64,000 nucleotides of DNA from Eunapius fragilis. Lineage: Eukaryota; Porifera; Demospongiae; Spongillida; Spongillidae. Of this stretch, positions 53,901-64,000 are shown piece after piece; position 1 is the first letter of the stretch; every line of letters starts with the position of its first letter. A model generated the notes under the pieces. The model had not been told where the DNA came from and did not search any database. It saw only the letters and a program-made list of their open reading frames with translations. The position numbers and the translations under genes are program-made. Location of the stretch: NCBI GenBank assembly GCA_963681505.1, contig OY811977.1, positions 9,114,007 to 9,178,006 of the forward strand. The letters are read 5' to 3'.

Positions 53901-54002
53901 TACCCAGATAATTCCCATAATAATACATTTTAATTTCGCAATGGAATGGATACGGTGGTTATTATTATTTATGCTCTCACGTGTTTGGTGTCCAATATAT
54001 GG

Positions 54003-54241
54003 AGTAGTGTCGAGCAAAATCGCCCTTATGGTACTTTATCAAATTTTCCATGACAAGCAAAAGAAAAGTATAACGCTTGCATTGAAATGTATGGCTAATT
54101 AAAAATTCAGAGCCCAATAACTTTATGATGGATAGTCCAATTTAGGATGCGTAGATAGAAGTTCTTTGGAGTTCACGAAAATGAAAAAATTTGAAAACTT
54201 GAAAAACTATCCAGAAGGGTGATTTTGCTGGACACTGTCCC
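54003..54241. mobile_element. MITE (gggacagtgtccagc family), solo copy
   Basis: Same family as the tips of the large inverted repeat. Left end decayed (gagtagtgtcgagc), right end gctggacactgtccc intact, ATAT on both sides. Shows the unit moves on its own. Confidence 0.85.
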
Positions 54242-54599
54242 ATATTATCTCTGGTTTTATGTATTCTAAACCAGTCACGTGCCCAGACCCATGTTCATTC
54301 GCAGCTGCTAAGGGAATACATCTTCATTACAGCTATGTTCCAAGCATATAGGTCTGGCCTCACAATGTTGGCATGTTGTTATTTTTACCTGTCCGTTACT
54401 GACTAATTAGTTCTAGCTTCTTAAATCCAGCTGGGACTTATATTCAAAAGGTTTTTGTTCAGCACTGTTGACACCTTTATCCCCCATACAGGGGCTCTAT
54501 ACACTGCACACACTCTCTCCTATAGCTGAGACAAGGATGAGACAATTGTCCCTCTAAATAATAACTTGTTGTGGTTCAGTGCATTTGGAAAAGTAAATG

Positions 54600-54655
54600 A
54601 GTGTATGTGTGTGTGTGCGTGTGCACGCATGTGTGTGCGTGTGTGTGCACGCATG

Positions 54656-54692
<37 letters not shown>

Positions 54693-54700
54693 ACGCGTTC
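54600..54700. repeat. GT-rich microsatellite
   Basis: gtgtgtgtgcacgcat-type repeat in module DNA copy 4. Confidence 0.93.
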
Positions 54701-54839
54701 TTTCTGCAATGTGCATAATACAGGCCAGTGTGGTGGCAGTGGTGAGGGTGATGGTTAGTAGTGAGGGAAGTGGTGAGGGTGGTGATGGTAGTGGTGAGGG
54801 ATGAGGGTGATGTGTTGGTGGACTGCTTGATGTACAATG

Positions 54840-55300
54840 ATGTAATTCCCTCCATCCCCTCTCTTCCCATTCCCTCTCTCCACCCCATTCTCTCCCCTCT
54901 CCCATTCCCTCCTCTCCTCTCCACTCCCTCCTCCCCATTCCTCCTCTTCGCTCCCTCCTCCCCATTCCCTCCTCTTCGCTCCCTCCTCCCCATTCCCTCC
55001 TCTCCGCTCCCTCCTCCCCATTCCCTCCTCTTCGCTCCCTCCTCCCCATTCCCTCCTCTCCGCTCCCTCCTAGCCATTCCCTCCTCTCCGCTGCCTCCTC
55101 CCCACTCCATCCTCTCCACTCCCTCCCCCATTCCCTCCTCCCCACTCCCTCCTCTCCACTCCCTCCCCATTCCCTCCTCTCCACTCCCTCCTCCCCATTC
55201 CCTCCTCTCCGCTCCCTCCTCCCCATTCCCTCCTCCACCCCCTCCTCCCCATTCCCTCCTCTCCACTCCCTCCCCCCCCCTTCCCCCATTCCCTCCACTA
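54840..55300. repeat. CT-rich minisatellite
   Basis: ccattccctcctctccgctc and ccctcctcc units, more than 20 copies, directly upstream of the orphan Bicaudal-C exon. Long Gly/Glu/Arg frames on the minus strand are artefacts. Confidence 0.92.
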
Positions 55301-55307
55301 TCTCAAG

Positions 55308-55423
55308 AGCTGGTAATAAAGTTCACCACGCCACTGCCTGGGGACCTGGATGTGAAGACACTTAACGTTAGGGATATGATGGCTCCATACAACGTCCTGG
55401 TCCACTTCAAGCCTGTGAGCCTT
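55308..55423 (+). pseudogene. Orphan copy of Bicaudal-C exon 11891-12016 (copy 3)
   Basis: Best preserved of three copies: LVIKFTTPLPGDLDVKTLNV, then RDMMAPYNVLVHFKPVSL identical to the real exon as far as I can read, but with a 9-base deletion at its start and donor GTGTGG changed to ATGTGAG. No neighbouring exon in the same direction. Confidence 0.87.
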
Positions 55424-57331
55424 ATGTGAGTATGGCTTTGATGGGTGTGACCAATATTTCATTGTGATATAGTGGGTGGGCGTTTATTAGGATACATTAT
55501 GTAAGTTACCGCTACCACCATCACACTCAACTGTGAAAAATTAAATACATACCCTAATCTTTTGTCTTGCTATTTCCACCCCTGGCAAGGCCCAGTTATG
55601 TGACATTTGCTTTCTTAATGTACTTTATAGGTTCTTTTTTTTTAAATAGGATCTATGGGAAACCGGTTCTGAACTGGCGCCGCGATCACATGCAGTATCC
55701 CTGATACAAAGATACCCACTGTCCTCATCATAGATATTTGCCATCTCTCAAGAGCGCTTTAAATCCAATTATGAATCACTATAAAGATGTACAGAAACCG
55801 TTTGTGTTTTTTTTCACGCATTTTAAAATGTAGACACATAGTTTCACATATGCCTGTCTACTCGATATACTCTTTTCCGATAAAAGGCATTTAAATGTTT
55901 GCTATCCGGCGCTTGGCATTGAACGCGTGCTAATCTAAAGGTTTCACTCAGCCGAGCAGCTGTTACCCATTTCCGTCGCCTATTCGCAGTTTTGTCAGAA
56001 ATGTAGCGTTAAGAACATTTCATGGGTGCGACACCGATTGGGCTAATTGCTACACGCGAGAGTACGAATGCTTGCAGCCCAGTAACATCAATCGCCACTA
56101 ACTGATTTATCTGAGTAAACAAAACTTTAATGCACTGTTTGTGAACAGTATATATACCAAATGCATACTTATGACTTCAGTCTATAACTATATGGGATCG
56201 TGGCAGCGAAAAGGGACCTAGCCCATACTTTTTCATATTCAAAGAGTCACCCATGTCCTCTACAACTTCTTTCATAGGCGTATAGGAACAGCCTGGGGGC
56301 CCAAAGTCATATTATTCATTGAATTTCACCCTACATGGTATCATCTATCACTATGGGCGGTGAAAATCGATGAATAATATGACTTTGGGCCCCCTATTAA
56401 GGCTGTTCCTACGCCTATGTCTTTCTTACCGCACTGGAAATTCCGTCATGGAGTTACAGTGGCTTGAATTATTAATTGCGCGTACATTCTAATTGCCCGC
56501 GGTCAACTTTGATGCTCCTTCCTGGAAAATTTTGTAATATGCCTTTAAGCTGATACGACCATAGTGTCAGGCGGGCAGTTTTCGTGTACTCATTAAAACT
56601 AAAAGTTGAGTGCGTTATCTGTATGTTTGTACCATCACAAAAGGCAGTGTCCTTACCTATGAAAGGACACCATATTTGTGAACATTTAACTAGTTTTAAG
56701 TACAGAACGAGGGGAAAATATGTTGTACATTATAGCTCTTCTCAGACTTAATTGTTTTTCGAGAGCGTTAATAATCTGCATGCATATCATATACGCATGT
56801 CACGTGCATCGTGTACCGTCACAAAAGGTTCTCTGAAATGCTACATCGCTCCTTTTCGGTGGCGTCATGGACATTGTAAGAAGTTACATGTTTCCTTGTT
56901 TGCACGCAGAAAAAAATGTTCCATCCCATTGTTAATTGTATGGTTGGCTGCTAATATATATACCCGCCATTTATATATTTGGGCCGGCCGTTCTCTTACT
57001 TCGTCGGTCAGAGATGCCTTCTCGTCTCGCTCTGAAGGTAAGCCAGCTGTACTATTGTTTCGCAAGGAATTACGCGCCCATGTGTCGATCAATTTCAAAG
57101 CATAATTTTATATATTTATATATTTATATATTATATATATATATATATACAGCGGGGGTGACATGTACCAATGTTGGCATGCAATTCCAATGATATAGTT
57201 TCAGTAAAACTGAGGGTTTTTGAAAAAAAAATCAATGGCGCTGTGTGCGACATGTTGCCTATAGTTGTGTGTATACGCATTGTAATTTGGATTGGCTTAA
57301 GCCAATTGTGACTTTGGTGCGCTTCCGCATC
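55424..57331. other. No gene recognised
   Basis: 55424-55620 is Bicaudal-C intron flank copied with the exon. The remainder contains the MITE at 56272-56421 and A/T-rich DNA (tatatatt tract 57109-57150). The last few hundred bases should hold the silicatein promoter; no confident TATA box. Confidence 0.55.
56272..56421. mobile_element. About 150-bp MITE
   Basis: Inverted ends cataggcgtataggaacagc / gctgttcctacgcctatg with matching inner arms gggcccaaagtcatattatt / aataatatgactttgggccc. No coding potential. Confidence 0.85.
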
Positions 57332-59646
<2,315 letters not shown>

Positions 59647-60597
59647 GCCAGCAGCCTGAGCTGAACAGACGGCAGTTCAATTAGATGTATATTGATCAGC
59701 TCTAACTGATAGATTGCGCGTGTTTGCGCATTTTATTCTGTTATAAAGCGACTGTATGACATTCGCATTTGAACAGAATTTTCTGGAAGCTTAATTATAA
59801 ATATTAATTATCGGGAGCGTTGCTGCGACCCATGCATGCTCTTCAAGTTTTGAAGTCCCTAGAGATCCATGTATGGTCTGTCTGGCCGCCATATTTATAA
59901 TATGCTTACAAATTACACTGGATGCGTCTTCCTGCATGGATTATGATTCCTACGAACACATTGTAGTGCCGGATTTGAAACGGGCATGGTGACATATGCA
60001 CGACTTACTGCACGCCCGCCACACACCTCCTCCTTCAATCACCTAGCTGTATTTGGGCGTTGTTATGGATAACAGCTCGATCGCGAGAACGTCTACATCA
60101 GCTAGCCGTCTCGTACCCAGATGATGATCCCATCGCTAGCGGTGATGTAACCCATCCGCTGCTGCCAATGTGGGTCTGGATACGAGACTATGGTACGGAA
60201 AGGCGCTGCAAACTGAAGAGAAAGCAGGAGTCTGTGAACCCTTGCATTACGCATGATTAACACAAGTGAAGCGTTGACGTTGGAAAGCTGGCGTCAGACA
60301 AGCCAAACTGACAGCAAATTGCTCTTCGAATGACATGCATTATAATTATTGATATCGCTATATCCCCTAAAGGCTTATAGAGGCCGGAATGTGCATAGAC
60401 CTTTACCATGCATGACCAATCAGAACAAAGCTCATCGCACAATGCACTGTGATTTTCAGGACCCTACTGCTTATTGAGTAATCAAAATTATAGCGACCGG
60501 ATGTATATTACTGCGCATGTTAATAGCACGTGCGCGAAACTTACTCGCGTTACGTACATATCCGTGCAAAGTGGCGGGAACCACATTTTGTGCAAGC
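59647..60597. other. Intergenic region between silicatein and its paralog
   Basis: Holds the silicatein 3' untranslated region, the promoter of the next gene and a small MITE (60108-60188, ends gtctcgtacccaga / tctggatacgagac, related to 23530-23646). No other gene seen. Confidence 0.65.
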
Positions 60598-63500
60598 ATG
60601 CGCAAGCATATGTTTGTGGTGATCTCCGTTGCTCTACTGTCGCTGGGAGCTTTTCGTTCGGACATGGCCACCGACATGCTCCGGGACCATGAGTGGAGCC
60701 AGTGGAAGGTGACTCACACCAAGTACTACACCTCGAACAACGAAGAACTTGAGAGATACGTCACCTGGCGTACCAACAAGGCCTACGTCGAGTATCACAA
60801 CGCCTTTGCTGAGGACTTTGGATACTCTCTCGCTTTGAATAAATTTGGCGACATGGTAGGTAATTAAGCGCGGCGAAAACAATTATTGTAAATCATTGCG
60901 TCATGGCTTTGTGTATGCTAGCCACAAAACCCATTGATGCATTCATGGCCAGGTGTGCTTCTGTGCTCAATACACGTACACACGTTTTTTTTGTCCAATG
61001 CAACAGACTTCCGATGAATTCTGCCGCAACATGGAGTGTTCTGATGTCGACAATGGACCTCTGTTCGTCAATGAAAGCTATTTTAACTGCAGCGGACGCG
61101 CGGGACAGACTTCACCGCCTGCAGTCGATTGGAGACAGAAGAGTGTAGTGACCGCCGTGAAGGACCAGGTAAGCTCATAGTGACGCAGATGAATATCCGG
61201 ACCAAGTATACTTGTAATCTGAGCTAGCTTATAGACATGCACTTTAGCTAAATGAGAAAAATTAATGCTTCACAAAAGTAACAGCTATTATTGAGTGCAC
61301 ATGCTATCATTGGGATAAGGCAGTATTGTATCGCATGTGCTCAACGACCTGAGATATACCTTCATGGGCCTCTGAGATATACCTTCATGGGCCTCTCAGA
61401 TATACCTTCATGGGCCTCTCAGATATACCTTCATGGGCCTCTCAGATATACCTTCATGGGCCTCTCAGATATACCTTCATGGGCCTCTCAGATATACCTT
61501 CATGGGCCTCTCAGATATACCTTCATGGGCCTCTCAGGTATACCTTCATGGGCCTCTCAAATATACCTTCATGGGCCTCTCAGATATACCTTCATGGGCC
61601 TCTCAGATATACCTTCATGGGCCTCTCAGATATACCTTCATGGGCCTCTCAGATATACCTTCATGGGCCTCTCAGATATACCTTCATGGGCCTCTCAGAT
61701 ATACCTTCATGGGCCTCTCAGATATACCTTCATGGGCCTCTCAGATATACCTTCATGGGCCTCTCAGGTATACCTTCATGGGCCTCTCAAATATACCTTC
61801 ATGGGCCTCTGAGATATACCTTCATGGGCCTCTGAGATATACCTTCATGGGCCTCCGAGATATACCTTCATGGGCCTCTGAGATATACCTTCATGGGCCT
61901 CTGAGATATACCTTCATGGGCCTCTGAGATATACCTTCATGGGCCTCTGAGATATACCTTCATGGGCCTCTACAACTATGTACTTGGAAATTGGCATGGT
62001 GTTACAATGGCCTGGATTTTCTTTAAAAATTACTTTACATTTTAATTGCATCTGCCAACATCGCTGCTCTTTTACAAATAACATTGCATTAGGTCCCTTT
62101 TCCTGACAAGGATCCAATGAATTATACACATATTAGAAACTAGCCTTATTGATCTCATACGATCACCTGATTTTTATTATACCTGTTCTTCCACGTCTAG
62201 TTCATTCAGATACAGAATGTGGTTGTTATAAAAACCTGATCTTAATATACAACCCTTTAGACCACACCTCCATAGTACCAATAGGTCACGCCTACATGTG
62301 CATTGCTAGAATCATCTAAATAGCTCATGTTTCCACATGAAAGATGACCTCATGGTCCATGCTGGTTAGGGTATGGATGACCTTGTGGTTTATCTGGTTA
62401 GGGTATGGATGACCTCATGGTCCATGCTGGTTAGAGTATGAAGGATGACCTCATGATTCCTTTTGCCCATGCTGGTTAGGGTATGTGCCACAGCTGTTAT
62501 GCCTTCTCTGTCACTGGTCTGTTGGAAGGTCTTCACGCCATCTCAACTGGCAGCCTCCTGCCTCTCAGTGAACAGAACATCATTGACTGCTCAGGTAACC
62601 TGTATAGCAACACAAGACTTGGGCATCTGGTATTGTCTAGTAAGTATTTTACATGTCAGGATAAGGCACTGGCATTCAGTCCACATGTAGCCTACCTACC
62701 ATGGGGCTATGCATTCAGTCCACAGGTAGCCTAACCAACACATTCAGTCATTTTTTTGGATTTTCAGTTCTCTATGGCAACAGAGGATGCAGTGGTGGTG
62801 ACAGGGCAAGTGCGGTCAGCTACGTTACAGACAATGGTGGCATTAATACAGAGGCAGACTATCCATACAGAGCTAGAGTAGGTTATCCCTGCATCCCAAG
62901 TGTTCCCACTACACCCCAAGCCAAGTGTTCCCTCTACACCCCTAAGTGTTCCCTCAGTGTTCCCACTACACCTCCAAGTGTTCCCTCTACACCCCTAAGT
63001 GTTCCCTCAGTGCTTGCCCTACACCTCCAAGTGTTCCCTCTACACCCCTAAGTGTTCCCTCTACACTCCTAAGTGTTCCCTCTACACTCCTAAGTGTTGC
63101 TGTCTTCATATTTTACTCTTCAGCAGGGACTGTGCAACTTCTCTGCTAGTGCTGCTGTTGCCTCTTGCCGGGGGATAATTAGAATACAATATGGGAGTGA
63201 GGAAGACCTCATGACAGCTGTAGCCTTCTCAGGGCCTGTCAGTGTGTCTGTTGACGCTTCACACAACACCTTCCAGGTCAGCCTCTTTGGGTGAAAGCCA
63301 CACCCACTCCTCGTGGTCTTTATCATTCAAACAAAAGGCTTGAATACGTATGACTTATTCAAGATGTATACAAAGGCTTGAATGAGTTTGGCTTTATTCA
63401 AAGGCTTGAATGAGCACCGAAGAATAACTGATGTCAATGATTGTATTGTTCCATGTGTGCATTGCACAAGATCATTTTTAGAAGGAGTAAAGCCCTTATT

Positions 63501-63802
63501 AAAAGGGGTGGAGCAGAGCCCATATTATAACGTGTGAAGTTTACCTTACTTTAAAAAGGGTGGAGTCTGCCTCCCAAAGCTGACGTTGAAGAGCATACGT
63601 TAGTGGTGTTTGCCCATGACCCTTATAACGATGGAGGGATCATGATTCTTAATAACTGCTCACCCTCTATCTCCCATATGCAGTTCTACTCCAGTGGCAT
63701 CTACAGCCAGCCATTTTGTTCATCTACAGAGCTGACGCACTCACTGCTGGTGGTAGGCTATGGCTCTGTGAATGGCAAAGCCTACTGGCTGGTGAAAAAC
63801 AG
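60598..63802 (+). CDS. Silicatein-like cathepsin L paralog with cysteine nucleophile (3' end outside window)
   Basis: Six exons visible: 60598-60855, 61007-61168, 62480-62594, 62768-62877, 63124-63276, 63684-63802. The last exon should lie beyond 64000. Signal peptide [20 protein letters not shown]29 pro-domain ([11 protein letters not shown]), mature start near [10 protein letters not shown]. Active site [10 protein letters not shown] with Cys146, His285 ([11 protein letters not shown]), Asn305. Exons 3-6 have the same lengths (115, 110, 153, 119) and phases as silicatein next door, so the two arose by tandem duplication. The residue after the nucleophile is Tyr, as in silicatein, not the usual Trp, and Gly of CGSCW is His. 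Probably an active cysteine protease or an intermediate form; function not proven. Confidence 0.88.
61345..61972. repeat. 23-bp tandem array atataccttcatgggcctctcag
   Basis: About 27 nearly identical copies in intron 2 of the silicatein-like gene. Since 23 is not a multiple of three and the unit lacks stops in any frame, all three plus frames stay open for 140-170 codons. They are not genes. Confidence 0.95.
62335..62480. repeat. Degenerate tandem repeat near exon 3
   Basis: Four units of ccatgctggttagggtatgg and gatgacctcatgg. The last unit forms the acceptor of exon 3 (gctggttag before 62480), so the splice site itself lies in the repeat. Confidence 0.8.
62885..63105. repeat. aagtgttccctctacacccc minisatellite
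   Basis: About nine degenerate copies filling intron 4 of the silicatein-like gene. Confidence 0.88.
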
Positions 63803-64000
63803 GTATGCTAGTGAGGTATCTCATATAATCTAACCCTAAGTGCGGTAGGATGAAATCATCTCGTATGCCTTCTGTCAACTTTGACTCTATACATAATACC
63901 ATTTGGCATCTAGCTATTGACAGTGAATCATTTTGTGGAGGACACGTCCCAGGGCTGAAAATGAGCTCAGTACATAGTGTTAGTTGGCCTGTGGGGAATA
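63803..64000. other. Intron 6 of the silicatein-like gene (no final exon seen)
   Basis: No WG..WG/CGIA exon is present before the window ends, so the gene continues to the right. Confidence 0.7.

Noticed and set aside
54520..55429. Gly/Glu/Arg-rich and Pro/Ser-rich frames of 220-248 codons
   Set aside because: Encoded by the CT-rich minisatellite before an orphan exon. Only the last part (55308-55423) is homologous to a real protein.
57245..57331. Upstream start for silicatein at 57245
   Set aside because: The extension MRHVAYSCVYTHCN would put 29 residues before the signal peptide; the ATG at 57332 (or 57362) fits a secreted protein better.
61291..61927. Three overlapping plus-strand frames of 141-173 codons
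   Set aside because: A 23-bp stop-free array reads through in every frame; it lies in an intron of the silicatein-like gene.

Overview
This window is eukaryotic, from a demosponge. The deciding gene is a seven-exon silicatein (57332-59646), the silica-condensing cathepsin L relative known from sponges: its papain-type active site reads CGASYAFS, with serine in place of the catalytic cysteine. Small introns with GT-AG borders, C2H2 zinc-finger genes, a Bicaudal-C gene, microsatellites and many kinds of transposon fit a compact but repeat-rich metazoan genome. I cannot name the species.

Layout. 1-3340: minisatellites and a decayed partial copy of Bicaudal-C intron/exon sequence. 3625-4233: zinc-finger gene. 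5486-14573 (minus): a complete Bicaudal-C gene that I resolve into 22 in-frame exons (764 codons), with KH domains at the N-terminus and a SAM domain near the C-terminus. Its introns are full of tandem repeats, and one array is built from the end of a KH exon plus its splice donor. 15048-16129: a transposon-like locus with a broken THAP gene and a SWIM-type zinc-finger gene facing each other between inverted repeats. 16893-48000: three copies of a duplicated module (zinc-finger gene on the minus strand, conserved non-coding DNA, then an orphan Bicaudal-C exon), each interrupted by different mobile elements. These are a tyrosine-recombinase retroelement remnant (about 18400-21805), a roughly 10.3 kb inverted-repeat element (27685-37951) with a Ty3/gypsy retrotransposon of Gmr1-type domain order in its centre (30528-35358), and a TTAA-flanked element (45768-46824). 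48800-56400: hAT-like and other miniature elements, a split non-LTR reverse transcriptase remnant and a fourth, partial module. 57332-63802 (and past the end): silicatein followed in the same direction by a paralog with identical internal exon lengths that keeps the catalytic cysteine.

How the parts relate. The functional host genes are Bicaudal-C (RNA-binding post-transcriptional regulator), at least three C2H2 zinc-finger genes, silicatein and its cysteine-type neighbour. The rest is largely duplication and transposon debris. The duplicated modules act as empty-site references, so several insertions can be delimited by comparing copies. Splice coordinates were read by eye from GT/GC-AG borders, reading-frame continuity and family knowledge; none was tested against transcripts.
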